From: Bacillota bacterium
GTDB lineage: Bacteria > Bacillota_I > Bacilli_A > Erysipelotrichales > Erysipelotrichaceae
Assembly (NCBI GenBank): GCA_023388995.1
Contig: JAEWFD010000019.1
Location: 1 to 62,199, forward strand
Direction of reading: 5' to 3'
Length of the DNA stretch: 62,199 nt
The notes beneath the pieces are model-generated. The model searched no databases and had not been told where the DNA came from. It saw nothing but the letters and a program-made list of their open reading frames with translations. Positions 17,751-26,155 of this stretch are shown here, piece after piece (the stretch's first letter is position 1; the number at the start of each line of letters is the position of its first letter). The position numbers and the translations under genes were made by a program.

Positions 17751-18278
17751 ATGCGCCATTTGTTTTTACCTGATTGTTATATTGAACATTTTAGCAAACT
17801 GAATTTGGATATGCTTCACAACCATGGCATTCGTGTTTTAATCTGTGATGTGGATAATACCTTGGCAGCACATGATGTGGTAGTGATGGATCAAGAGGTT
17901 CAGCAATTTGTGCAGCGCGTGCAAGATGCAGGAATCATTGTTGCCATCGTGAGCAATAATTCGAAGGCCAGAGTTTCGCATTTTGTGGGCACGAATGATT
18001 TTTATTTTATCAGCAATGCGAAGAAGCCTCTTCATTTTGCGTTTCGTGCTATTCAACGGCGGTTTCAGGTACAAGTAAAAGAGATGGCAATGCTTGGTGA
18101 TCAACTGCTTACCGATATGTTAGGAGCCAATACTTACGGGATGCGCTCCATTTTAACGAAGCCGCTTGTAGAACGGGATATTGCCTGGACAAGAATAAAC
18201 CGCATCATTGAGCAAGTGGTATATGGATATCTGAAAAAACGATATCGGTTTGAGAAAGGAGTATATTATGACAAATAA
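17751..18278 (+). CDS. yqeG: YqeG family HAD-IIIA phosphatase
   Basis: A 175-residue HAD-superfamily protein with motif I DVDNTLAAHD, motif II serine in AIVSNNSK, and motif III around AMLGDQLLTDMLGA. The substrate is not firmly known; the family is always beside the ribosome-assembly GTPase YqeH in Firmicutes. It begins the yqe operon behind AGGAGG and overlaps yqeH by 11 bases. Confidence 0.92.
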   Translation: MRHLFLPDCYIEHFSKLNLDMLHNHGIRVLICDVDNTLAAHDVVVMDQEVQQFVQRVQDAGIIVAIVSNNSKARVSHFVGTNDFYFISNAKKPLHFAFRAIQRRFQVQVKEMAMLGDQLLTDMLGANTYGMRSILTKPLVERDIAWTRINRIIEQVVYGYLKKRYRFEKGVYYDK

Positions 18279-19338
18279 GCAATGTATGGGTTGCGGAGTG
18301 CAATTGCAGGATCTTCATAAAACAGAGATCGGCTATACGCCGAGCTTGGAACAGGACTATTGCCAGCGTTGTTTCCGTTTAACTCATTATGATGATATTA
18401 CGTTGTATGTAAAGCAGGGCGAAAGCGACCCGCATGTTTATGAGCAAATCCGCAATATGGATTGCCTGGTTGTTTGGGTAGTGGATTTGTTTGATTTTGA
18501 AGGTAGTTTGATTGCCGGGCTGGCACGCCATATCGGCAATAAAGATGTATTGCTGGTGGGAACCAAACGGGATTTGCTGCCAACAACATTGAGTGATCAA
18601 AAACTGGGACGCTGGCTGCAAGGGCGGCTGAAGCAGGAAGAGATCAAAGTACGGGGGATTGTCGTGACGGCATCCCACGGCAGAGATGGCATTGACCATG
18701 TGAGGGAAGCTATTTCCCAGCTCAGCAAAGGTCGCAGCATCGTCTTTATGGGAACAGCCAATGTCGGCAAATCGACGTTGCTGAATGCATTGTTGCAGCA
18801 GACAGGCATTACAACGAGCCGTTATCCCGGCACGACAATTGACATGGTGAAACTGGAAAGTGCATTTGGAACTTTGTATGATACGCCTGGCGTGATGCGC
18901 AAAGATAATATCGTGCATTATCTGGATCTCAAAGAGATCAAGAATGTAATTCCGCAAAAAACGGTGAAACCCAAGAATTATCAGCTGTATGAACCGCAGA
19001 CATTATCGATCGGGGGAATGGTGCGGATTGATTTCCCGGCGGGAATTCCGACGACAGTGACCTGTTATTTCCATGATTTGATTCCAATCCATCGGGGAAA
19101 ATATGAGCGAGCAGACGGCTTGTGGGAAAAACACTATGGGGAACTGCTGGCACCGGTAACTACTGCTGCCGCATCATTTGCCGAGTTTCAACGCTATGAT
19201 ATCAGTCTTGAAGGAACGGATAAAGTGGATATTATGATTCATGGACTTGGATGGGTATGCATTGCATCAGCAAAACAGCGCATTGCCGTCTATGTACCAA
19301 AACAAATTGGAATTACGAAAACTCGTGCACGAGTGTAA
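18268..19338 (+). CDS. yqeH: Ribosome biogenesis GTPase YqeH
   Basis: A circularly permuted GTPase needed for 30S assembly in Bacillus. The 356-residue product has an N-terminal zinc finger (CMGCG...CQRC), then GTPase motifs in permuted order: TKRD (G4), GTANVGKST (G1), GTT (G2) and DTPG (G3), followed by a C-terminal domain of the TRAP-like type. ATG 18268 is preferred to ATG 18250, because GAAAGGAG lies at the right distance before it. Confidence 0.94.
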   Translation: MTNKQCMGCGVQLQDLHKTEIGYTPSLEQDYCQRCFRLTHYDDITLYVKQGESDPHVYEQIRNMDCLVVWVVDLFDFEGSLIAGLARHIGNKDVLLVGTKRDLLPTTLSDQKLGRWLQGRLKQEEIKVRGIVVTASHGRDGIDHVREAISQLSKGRSIVFMGTANVGKSTLLNALLQQTGITTSRYPGTTIDMVKLESAFGTLYDTPGVMRKDNIVHYLDLKEIKNVIPQKTVKPKNYQLYEPQTLSIGGMVRIDFPAGIPTTVTCYFHDLIPIHRGKYERADGLWEKHYGELLAPVTTAAASFAEFQRYDISLEGTDKVDIMIHGLGWVCIASAKQRIAVYVPKQIGITKTRARV

Positions 19339-19349
19339 TGTGAGGAACT

Positions 19350-19646
19350 ATGATTAATAACAAACAAAAAGCATATTTAAAAGCACTTGCCAATCAAAAG
19401 AAACCATTGTTTCAAGTAGGCAAGGATGGTATTACCGAAAATCTGATTCATACGGTGCAAGATTCACTGGAGGCACATGAGCTGATGAAACTGAATGTAT
19501 TGAAAACCTGCGAACAGTCTATTCAGGAAGTGGCGATTGAACTGGCCAGAGAGACACATAGTGAAATTGTGCAGACCATGGGTAGAGTTGTTACGTTATA
19601 TCGGAAAAGCCGCGAGAAAACAAATGGCATCATCTTGCCGAAATAA
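19350..19646 (+). CDS. yhbY: YhbY-type CRM-domain RNA-binding protein
   Basis: A 98-residue protein that is essentially one CRM domain (LKALANQKKPLFQVGKDGIT, then GRVVTLYRKS), associated with pre-50S ribosome assembly in characterised members. It lies between yqeH and nadD as in Bacillus, although aroE, present there, is absent here. Its 3' end overlaps nadD by 23 bases in another frame. Confidence 0.93.
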   Translation: MINNKQKAYLKALANQKKPLFQVGKDGITENLIHTVQDSLEAHELMKLNVLKTCEQSIQEVAIELARETHSEIVQTMGRVVTLYRKSREKTNGIILPK

Positions 19647-20691
19647 GCGCATTGGTTTATTTGGCGGCAGTTTTGATCCGCTTCACAATGGTCATCTGCA
19701 TGTGATTGAACTGATGCATCAGCAGCTGGATTTGGATTTGGTGATTCTTCTGCCCAATTACCAGTCACCATGGAAAGGAACTTCGCAAGTTTCTTTTGCC
19801 CATCGGATGGCGATGTGCGAGCTTGCTGTGTCATCCTATTCCTTTTGCGAGGTCAGTGCGATTGAAAGCCGGCTTCCGCTGCCTTCCTTCACCATTCAAA
19901 CGGTTTCTGCTTTAAAAAAAGAATTGCAGGAGCGCTTTGGTGAAGTGACCTTGTATTTTGCGGTTGGCGATGATCAGGCGAATAAGCTGCATGATTGGAA
20001 GGACATTGATTCCTTGGCAGCACTGATAACATTTGCAGTGGTGCAACGGGAGGGTGCAGTTCATTGTGCATATCCGCATGTGCTTTTAAAAGCGCCCATT
20101 CATCCAGCAAGCAGCACGGAAATTCGCCATGGTGATTTTAGGGAACTTCCGCCAGCGGTATTACGGTATATACTGAAACATGACTTGTATTTGCAAGATA
20201 TTATCCAGCAAAACATGTCAAAGAAACGATATCAGCATACTAAGTCGGTAACAAGGCTGGCAGTTCATTTGGCACAGAAGCATGGGCTGAATGTAGACAA
20301 AGTACGCTTAGCGGCAGACTTGCATGATATTGCCAAAGAGTTTTCCGCAGAACGAACAAAGCATTATATGGAGCAAGAGCCGGCGGAGCATCAGGCAATG
20401 CCGAAAGCGATACTTCACCAATATGTCGGTGCTCGTTATGTGCATGAAATGCTTGGCATAAACGATTCCGATATACTTGAAGCCATTCGCTGTCATACAA
20501 CGGGCGGTGATAATCTGTATGTGCGTTTGCTGTTCGTGGCAGACAAGATTGAGCCGCTGCGAGGTTATGATGTATCTGCAGAACTAAACTTGGCTTTGCA
20601 AGACTTGAATAAAGGATATCTGCTGGTAAAACAGAAACAAGAACAATATTTGAAGGAGATAAATGAATATGATAGTAGAACAACTAATTAA
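19624..20691 (+). CDS. nadD: Nicotinate-nucleotide adenylyltransferase fused to a YqeK HD hydrolase
   Basis: A bifunctional 355-residue protein. Residues 1 to about 200 are NadD, which joins ATP and nicotinate mononucleotide in NAD synthesis; GGSFDPLHNGH (14-24) and SSTEIR are visible. From about 200 to the end it is a YqeK-type HD domain (QHTKSV...LAADLHDIAKE), a family that hydrolyses Ap4A and similar dinucleotides. The two are separate adjacent genes in Bacillus. A longer frame from 19537 exists, but residues before ATG 19624 do not look like NadD. The Shine-Dalgarno is weak, so coupling to yhbY translation is likely. Confidence 0.92.
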   Translation: MASSCRNKRIGLFGGSFDPLHNGHLHVIELMHQQLDLDLVILLPNYQSPWKGTSQVSFAHRMAMCELAVSSYSFCEVSAIESRLPLPSFTIQTVSALKKELQERFGEVTLYFAVGDDQANKLHDWKDIDSLAALITFAVVQREGAVHCAYPHVLLKAPIHPASSTEIRHGDFRELPPAVLRYILKHDLYLQDIIQQNMSKKRYQHTKSVTRLAVHLAQKHGLNVDKVRLAADLHDIAKEFSAERTKHYMEQEPAEHQAMPKAILHQYVGARYVHEMLGINDSDILEAIRCHTTGGDNLYVRLLFVADKIEPLRGYDVSAELNLALQDLNKGYLLVKQKQEQYLKEINEYDSRTTN

Positions 20692-20986
20692 AACACTGGA
20701 TGATAAAAAAGCAGAAAAGATCATCACAATTGACTTCCGGCATACTCATGCGTTGATTGACCAAATGGTTGTGTGCGAAGTCAGCAACTCCCGTTTGATG
20801 GGAGCAATCATCCACAGCTTGCGCGAAACTTGCATTGAACATGATCTTTTGGATTACAAAATTGAAGGAAATGAAGACAGCGATTGGCTGCTGTTCTCCG
20901 TTGATCATATTGTTGTTTCCGTCTTCTTGAAAGAAGCAAGAGAACATTACAATATCGAACGACTGTGGCATGATTACGTGGTATAA
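20663..20986 (+). CDS. rsfS: Ribosomal silencing factor
   Basis: A 107-residue protein that binds uL14 on the 50S subunit and blocks joining with 30S under starvation. Family features KAEKIITIDFRH, DQMVVCEVSNSR, EGNEDSDWLLFSVDHIVV and YNIERLW are present. Two starts are possible, ATG 20663 and ATG 20669, at 4 and 10 bases from AAGGAG; the choice does not affect the domain. It overlaps nadD by 29 bases. Confidence 0.93.
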   Translation: MNMIVEQLIKTLDDKKAEKIITIDFRHTHALIDQMVVCEVSNSRLMGAIIHSLRETCIEHDLLDYKIEGNEDSDWLLFSVDHIVVSVFLKEAREHYNIERLWHDYVV

Positions 20987-20988
20987 CC

Positions 20989-21744
20989 ATGCAATATGAG
21001 GGGTTAGCTCCTTATTATGATCTGTTGATCAATGATATGGATGGACAGTTACGCTACATGACGTTTGTGAAGCAACATATTGCAGAAGGTTCGATACTGG
21101 AGCTGGCTTGCGGCAGCGGTATTTTAGCACGGCTGCTTGCCAAGGATGGATATGCAGTACATGCGACTGATCTATCTTCGGATATGATTCAGGTTGCTGA
21201 AAATGCAGAGTTTTTGCTGGAGGATGCTGTTCAGGCGGGTTTGCAGCAGGACTTTGCAAATTTGCATTTTGCTGTTATGGATATGCGTTCTTTTGTCATG
21301 CAGGAAGAATATGATGCCATTTTGTGCTTTTGTGACAGCATCAATTATGTTTTGGAGCTGGATGAGATTCGCAGTATGGCACAGAGTGTCTATCAGGCAT
21401 TGAAACCGAATGGGCTATTTCTATTTGACTCACACAGCATGGATCGTTTGACGGAGTTTGCGTCAGGGTATGAAGAATCACAATTTTTAGGTGATTTGGA
21501 ATATGAATGGACTATCCATACGGATCATGATTTGATTCGGCAGCGTTTGCTGGTTTGGGATGATTCCTATGTTCCGATGCGATATGTCGAAGAAGAACAT
21601 GTGCAAAGAGTCTATGACCCGCATGTTTTAGCGGATGTGCTTAAAAATGCTGGTTTCATAGATATACGTATTTGGACCGATTTCGATATTGAAGGGATCG
21701 CCGCCGGAGAAAAGCAATTTTTTGTTGGGAGGAAACAAGGATGA
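20989..21744 (+). CDS. yqeM: YqeM-like class I SAM methyltransferase
   Basis: A 251-residue Rossmann-fold methyltransferase with SAM motif LELACGSGILARLLA and acidic loop ATDLSSDMI. The substrate is unknown; the position after rsfS matches yqeM in Bacillus. The ATG lies 3 bases after the rsfS stop, without a clear Shine-Dalgarno of its own. Confidence 0.88.
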   Translation: MQYEGLAPYYDLLINDMDGQLRYMTFVKQHIAEGSILELACGSGILARLLAKDGYAVHATDLSSDMIQVAENAEFLLEDAVQAGLQQDFANLHFAVMDMRSFVMQEEYDAILCFCDSINYVLELDEIRSMAQSVYQALKPNGLFLFDSHSMDRLTEFASGYEESQFLGDLEYEWTIHTDHDLIRQRLLVWDDSYVPMRYVEEEHVQRVYDPHVLADVLKNAGFIDIRIWTDFDIEGIAAGEKQFFVGRKQG

Positions 21745-22415
21745 TAGCGATTATTGCAGCGATGCATGAAGAATTGCAGGAAGTGCTCAGCTTGATGGAA
21801 GATACGCAAGAAGAGAGAGTTTACGGTGTTTCGCTTTACCATGGAACTTTAGCAGGAAAAGAAGTTGTGGCAATGCTTAGCGGAATTGCGAAGATCAATG
21901 CCACTTTCTCTACGACTCTCTTGCTTATGAAATATGCTTTGGATGTTGTGATTAATGTGGGATCTGCCGGAGGTTTGCATGCCGATTTGCGGATGCTGGA
22001 TGTAGTCGTTTCGACAAGAGTTTGCCAGCATGATTTAGATGTTGGCAGAGCAAAAGGGGAATTGGGCGGACAACCGCGCTTTTTTGAGGCTGATGCAAAG
22101 CTGATTTCTTTGGCATCGAATTTGCAGCTGCCAAATGTAAAAGTACATACCGGTCTTATTGTGTCGGGTGATCAATTTATCGTTGCGAAAGCATCCTCTT
22201 TTATCAGCAGGGAATTTCCGGACGCCTTGGCTGTGGAAATGGAAGCAGCAGCGGTAGGACAGTCATGCATGAAAGCGAATATTCCGTTTGTCGTGATTCG
22301 TTCTATCTCAGATTTGACCTATGAACCGGAAAATGGTATGACATTTGATGAATACTTGCCAATTGCAGCGAGACATTCAGCGATGATTGCAAAACAGCTG
22401 ATTGAAACATTATAA
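21741..22415 (+). CDS. mtnN: 5'-methylthioadenosine/S-adenosylhomocysteine nucleosidase
   Basis: A 224-residue enzyme that removes adenine from MTA and SAH, which recycles methionine and feeds autoinducer-2 synthesis. Family motifs INVGSAGG, SGDQFI and VEMEAAAVGQ, and the catalytic Asp in SISDLT, are present. Start and upstream stop overlap (ATGA), with GGGAGG before it. It closes the yqe operon; a terminator follows after 23 bases. Confidence 0.95.
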   Translation: MIAIIAAMHEELQEVLSLMEDTQEERVYGVSLYHGTLAGKEVVAMLSGIAKINATFSTTLLLMKYALDVVINVGSAGGLHADLRMLDVVVSTRVCQHDLDVGRAKGELGGQPRFFEADAKLISLASNLQLPNVKVHTGLIVSGDQFIVAKASSFISREFPDALAVEMEAAAVGQSCMKANIPFVVIRSISDLTYEPENGMTFDEYLPIAARHSAMIAKQLIETL

Positions 22416-22438
22416 GACAAAACAATCCGTAAATTATG

Positions 22439-22494
22439 CCCTGTGGGAAAGACACAAAAAAGAGTGTCATTCTGATAGGGTTTTATTATTTTCA
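22439..22494 (+). terminator. Terminator of the yqe-mtnN operon
   Basis: CCCT/AGGG (22439-22442 with 22477-22480) enclose an inner GACAC/GTGTC stem; TTTTATTATTTT follows. Confidence 0.7.
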
Positions 22495-22558
22495 AAGCTA
22501 AGGTAAAGAGATGAAAAAACGATTGCTATTGCGTTTCAATGAGAAATTGCTCATCCTG

Positions 22559-22600
22559 ATATGCAAAAGGTAACCAAACAGGATATTTGCTTTTGCATAT
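22559..22600. repeat. Perfect 11-bp inverted repeat before the glycosyltransferase pair
   Basis: ATATGCAAAAG (22559-22569) and CTTTTGCATAT (22590-22600) are exact inverted copies with a 20-base spacer. It lies 53 bases before the first glycosyltransferase start. It could be an operator or a leader hairpin; no T run follows, so it is not a simple terminator. Confidence 0.6.
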
Positions 22601-22652
22601 AGTAATTATGAAGAAGTTTGCATTGCGATGCGAAAGAAAGGCAGGGAGAGCG

Positions 22653-23756
22653 TTGAGCCAATATAAAATTTGTGTATATGCCATTTGCAAGAATGAGGAA
22701 CAGTTTGTGGATCGGTGGATGGATGCGGTAAGCGAAGCTGATCTGGTTGTGGTAACAGATACAGGGTCTACAGATGGAACAGTCGCTAAATTACGGGAGC
22801 GGGGTGCTGTGGTGCATGAAGAAGAAATCAAACCATGGCGTTTTGATGTTGCCCGCAATATCGCATTATCCCATGTACCGGATGATGTTGCGATTTGTGT
22901 TTCCAATGATTTGGATGAAGTATTTGAACCTGGCTGGCGTGCAAAATTGGAGGCTGCCTGGAGTGATACCTGCACACGGGCAAGATATTTATTTACGTGG
23001 AGTTTCCATCAGGATGGAACACCGAATAAACAATTTCCAATGGAAAAGATTCATAGCCGCAAAGGCTATCAATGGGTTCATCCGGTTCATGAAGTGTTAG
23101 AGTATAATCTTGGCAAGGAAACTGTTGTCTGGGTGCCGGATATGGTTTTAAACCATTATCCCGATCTGACAAAGCCGCGTTCCCAGTATTTGCCGTTGCT
23201 GGAATTATCAGCAAAGGAAAACCCTTCTGATGATCGCACAATGTTCTGGTTAGGGCGGGAGTATTATTACCATAAGCAGTATGCCAAGAGTATTCAAACG
23301 CTGAAACAGCATATTCAGCTGGAAACAGCAGTCTGGCCTGAAGAGCGCAGTGCTTCAATGCGCTTTATTGCTCGTTGCTATGAAGAACAAAAGCAACAGC
23401 AAGAAGCGAAAAGATGGCTATATCGGGCACTTGCTGAATATCCGGATGCCAGAGAGCCATATCTGGATCTTGTAAAGCTGGCATATGCAGAGAAAAACTG
23501 GGTGATGATGCTGGCAATGGCAATGAATGCATTGAAAATAGCCAAAAGCAGCGGCAGTTATTTGGTGGAGCCGGAAAGCTGGGGTTTTGCATTATATGAT
23601 TATGCTGCGATCGGTGCCTTTCAGTTAGGCTTATATGAAGATGCGCGAACACTTGCAGCACAAGCAGCTGCAATGCAGCCAAAAGATGAACGGCTGCAAA
23701 ATAATCTCAAGCAAATCATTCGAAAATGCCCTAAGAAAGAGGATGACCATGAATAA
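22653..23756 (+). CDS. Family 2 glycosyltransferase with TPR-type C-terminus (copy 1)
   Basis: A 367-residue protein with an N-terminal GT-A domain: ICVYAICKNEEQF, a nucleotide-sugar loop TDTGSTDGT, the WRFDVARN segment and a DxD-like NDLDE. From about residue 185 it is a helical, TPR-like region (REYYYHKQYAKSIQTLKQHI). No signal peptide or membrane helix is seen. ORF start codons upstream (22587, 22608) lack a ribosome-binding site; TTG 22653 has AGGGAG before it and aligns with the start of the paralogue. Acceptor unknown; related proteins glycosylate peptides, phage proteins or surface structures. Confidence 0.82.
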   Translation: MSQYKICVYAICKNEEQFVDRWMDAVSEADLVVVTDTGSTDGTVAKLRERGAVVHEEEIKPWRFDVARNIALSHVPDDVAICVSNDLDEVFEPGWRAKLEAAWSDTCTRARYLFTWSFHQDGTPNKQFPMEKIHSRKGYQWVHPVHEVLEYNLGKETVVWVPDMVLNHYPDLTKPRSQYLPLLELSAKENPSDDRTMFWLGREYYYHKQYAKSIQTLKQHIQLETAVWPEERSASMRFIARCYEEQKQQQEAKRWLYRALAEYPDAREPYLDLVKLAYAEKNWVMMLAMAMNALKIAKSSGSYLVEPESWGFALYDYAAIGAFQLGLYEDARTLAAQAAAMQPKDERLQNNLKQIIRKCPKKEDDHE

Positions 23757-24870
23757 GCTGAAGGTTTGTGTGTACGCAATCTGCAAGAATGAAGAAGGGT
23801 TTGTTCAGTCTTGGATGGAGTCCATGCGTGAAGCAGATTTAGTTGTAGTGCTGGATACTGGATCAACGGACCGCACGGTAGCCTTGCTGGAAGAAGAAGG
23901 TGCAGTCGTGCATCAGCAAAAAGTAGTTCCTTGGCGTTTTGATGTTGCTCGTAATCTTTCTCTTTCTCTGGTTCCATCCGATGTAGATATTTGTGTATGC
24001 ACGGATTTGGATGAACGTTTTGTGCCTGGATGGCGGGCAGCACTGGAAAAAGCATGGTTGAATCATGTGCCGCAATACGCTGGCGTAATCGCCAAAACAG
24101 GAAGATATTTATATAATTGGAGTTTGCGGGAAGATGGCACCCCGGATATTCAATTTATGTATTTCAAAGTGCACGAAAGAAAAGACTTCGCTTGGAAATG
24201 CCCTGTTCATGAATATATTCAGTACATCGGCACCAAGCCGGTAGAACAAGTTTTTATTGATGGAATGGTGTTGAATCATTATCCGGATGCAACCAAGTCG
24301 CGCAGTTCCTATTTGCCGCTTTTGGAACTGGGCGTTGCAGAAGATGCGGAAAATGATCGCATGCAGTATTATTTGGGACGTGAGTATTTGTATCAGAAAG
24401 AATGGGAGAAATGCATTGCGGCATTGCGTGCTTATTTGAAACTTCCGAAAGCAAACTGGAAAGAGGAGCGTTGTGCGGCAATGCGCTGGATTGCGAAGGC
24501 ATATCTTAATTTAAAACAATATAAAGAAGCATACAGGTGGTATTATCGCGCTATCGGAGAATTGCCGAATATGCGTGATGGTTATGTAGAGTTTGCGAAA
24601 TTGGCATATGAACTGCAAGATTGGCTGATTTGTGCTTGGCTGATTGAGGAAGCATTGGCTATTTCAACAAAGTCTTCTACGTATGTCAATATGGGATATG
24701 CTTGGGATCATACACCGTATGACTTGGGAGCTGTCGCATGGTATCGCTTGCGATGCTATGAAAAGGCACTGCAGTACGCAAATGAGGCATATATCAGAAA
24801 TCCGCAGGATGAAAGATTAGAAAAAAATGTTGCGTTGATTGCAGAAGCGATACATGAGAAGAAGGGATGA
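23749..24870 (+). CDS. Family 2 glycosyltransferase with TPR-type C-terminus (copy 2)
   Basis: A 373-residue paralogue of the preceding gene, matching it along its length: VCVYAICKNEEGF, LDTGSTDRT, WRFDVARN, CTDLDE and the helical repeat region (YYLGREYLYQKEWEKCI). ATG 23749, with AGAGG 6 bases before it, overlaps the stop of copy 1, so the two are coupled. A tandem pair suggests sequential addition of sugars, or two acceptors. Divergence between the copies is high enough that the duplication is not recent. Confidence 0.82.
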   Translation: MNKLKVCVYAICKNEEGFVQSWMESMREADLVVVLDTGSTDRTVALLEEEGAVVHQQKVVPWRFDVARNLSLSLVPSDVDICVCTDLDERFVPGWRAALEKAWLNHVPQYAGVIAKTGRYLYNWSLREDGTPDIQFMYFKVHERKDFAWKCPVHEYIQYIGTKPVEQVFIDGMVLNHYPDATKSRSSYLPLLELGVAEDAENDRMQYYLGREYLYQKEWEKCIAALRAYLKLPKANWKEERCAAMRWIAKAYLNLKQYKEAYRWYYRAIGELPNMRDGYVEFAKLAYELQDWLICAWLIEEALAISTKSSTYVNMGYAWDHTPYDLGAVAWYRLRCYEKALQYANEAYIRNPQDERLEKNVALIAEAIHEKKG

Positions 24871-24877
24871 AGCGTTT

Positions 24878-24910
24878 CTTATTTATTCTATTATTAGCGG
24901 AATAAATAAG
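24878..24910. repeat. 11-bp inverted repeat after the glycosyltransferases
   Basis: CTTATTTATTC (24878-24888) pairs perfectly with GAATAAATAAG (24900-24910). It lies right after the last stop codon and may stabilise the transcript end; no T run follows. Confidence 0.5.
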
Positions 24911-25090
24911 GCAACTAATTTGAAAAGCTTGCATCCATTTTCCTGCACTTGTGAATATATATTTATTTAGCAATAGCAGATTTCCGTATAGATAAAAAAG
25001 TAAGAATTGGCGCTACATTTGAACGTAGGTTCGACAAGTGGCAGTGGTATTGCATCAGCTAAGCTAAAATAAAAAATAGCTCTTAATGAT

Positions 25091-25116
25091 AAAAAAGTCA
25101 TTCCCTAAGGAATGAC
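25091..25116 (-). terminator. Terminator of the reverse-strand thioredoxin-fold-like gene
   Basis: An 8-bp stem (25097-25104 with 25109-25116, loop CTAA); on the reverse strand it is followed by a run of six T (25096-25091). Confidence 0.8.
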
Positions 25117-25124
25117 CAATTTCA

Positions 25125-25691
25125 CTATTTTATGATAACTTTATGTTCTGTCAGCCATGTTTGAAGCTGTACAGCTGTAAATGGCGCAAGTACATCATAT
25201 TCCAGGACATCCTGAGTCGTATATTCACCAGCAGCATTTAGTTCATAAATGACAAATGCCGGATAATTTGCGAACCCATAATCGCTTTTTAATTTATTAG
25301 TGGATTGAACCGGCAATGCATTGATATCCTGATACTCTATGTAATTGAATAAATCAACTTCCAACTCTTTTGTGATGATTGGAAATAATTGTGATGCAAT
25401 GTAATCGCAATCACTGTCACTCTCTGTGCAATAATAGATCACTTTACGTTCAGCAAGATTTGCTGCCTTTGCAGAAAGTGTACGATCTTCATTGACTGTT
25501 TCCGCTTCTGGCTGCTGCGTGAATGACGTAGCTGTCAAGGAAAATGGTTCTTGATTTTGTTGTATTACTGCAGGCGCTATTGTATTGTAAGCAACCGGTA
25601 TCACTTCGGGAGTAAAATAACTGTAGACTGCATATCCCCATGCCGCAACAGTACATGCTAACATCCCGGATAGAATTAGTTTTTTAAGCAT
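25125..25691 (-). CDS. Membrane-anchored, possibly thioredoxin-fold, extracytoplasmic protein
   Basis: The 188-residue product has an N-terminal membrane helix (about 4-26, KLILSGMLACTVAAWGYAVY), a Gln/Thr-rich linker, then a domain of about 110 residues. The pattern VIYYCTESDSDCDYIASQLFP followed later by YGFANYPAFVIYEL resembles a thioredoxin fold with cysteines six apart, not CxxC, and the cis-Pro-like YP. Function is not known; a redox or ligand-binding role outside the membrane is a guess. The long frame from 25832 is rejected, because ATG 25691 has AAGGAG in front. It is divergent from the second T-box operon. Confidence 0.6.
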   Translation of the reverse strand: MLKKLILSGMLACTVAAWGYAVYSYFTPEVIPVAYNTIAPAVIQQNQEPFSLTATSFTQQPEAETVNEDRTLSAKAANLAERKVIYYCTESDSDCDYIASQLFPIITKELEVDLFNYIEYQDINALPVQSTNKLKSDYGFANYPAFVIYELNAAGEYTTQDVLEYDVLAPFTAVQLQTWLTEHKVIIK

Positions 25692-25825
25692 AATTAGCTC
25701 CTTTATAAGAATTGCCATTGTGATTGTATCACTATTCATGAAAATAAACAACCCCCAAATGAAAGACGGTTGTTGGTATGAAATTAGTAACAGTGAATTT
25801 TTATTGATAAAAGCAGTGATTTTCT

Positions 25826-25854
25826 TTGACAAATGAAAATCGATGGTTTATAAT
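25826..25854 (+). promoter_or_regulatory. Promoter of the second Met T-box operon
   Basis: TTGACA (25826-25831), exactly 17 bases, TATAAT (25849-25854): a consensus sigma-A promoter. Confidence 0.9.
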
Positions 25855-25875
25855 GTAAATCATTGAAAGACAATG

Positions 25876-26134
25876 AAAAGAAGAGTAAGTTTAAGGAAAC
25901 TGTTAAGAGAGTCCAGTCAGGTGCAAGTGGATCGGTGGAAGTAAGCTGAAAATGGTCTTGGAGTCGTACAGCCGAGGAAGTTCTTAGGTTGTAACGGAGG
26001 CATCCGTTATCATGTGCTAGAGTATCCAGACAGTTGTCTATGTACTTGATGAGGTGGATATTGTGAGATATTCATAAATTTAGGTGGTAACACGAAACGA
26101 TCGCTTTCGTCCTATACAGGACGGAAGCTTTTTT
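25876..26134 (+). ncRNA. T-box leader with a methionine (AUG) specifier (second copy)
   Basis: Stem I features AAGAGTAAG and AAGAGAGTCC are followed by CTGAAAATGG, giving the same GAA-A-ATG-G specifier arrangement as the first T-box (ATG at 25952-25954). The T-box core is a variant, AGGTGGTAACACG (26082-26094), with the same TGGT bulge. It should respond to uncharged tRNA-Met and control the second metNIQ set. Outside the conserved elements it is unlike the first leader, so the pair is not a recent copy. Confidence 0.88.
26103..26134 (+). terminator. T-box-controlled terminator (second copy)
   Basis: An 11-bp stem (26103-26113 with 26118-26128, one G-T pair) is followed by TTTTTT. Confidence 0.88.
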
Positions 26135-26155
26135 GTTTAGGAGGGAGAAATAGTC

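Noticed and set aside
22570..22608. Sigma-E promoter before the glycosyltransferases (GGATATT and CATATAGT)
   Set aside because: The boxes are individually good, but only 8 bases apart, where about 14 are needed.
24990..25060. Possible tRNA fragment near GTAGGTTCGAC
   Set aside because: Only a T-arm-like word is present; no acceptor stem, D-arm or anticodon arm can be built round it.
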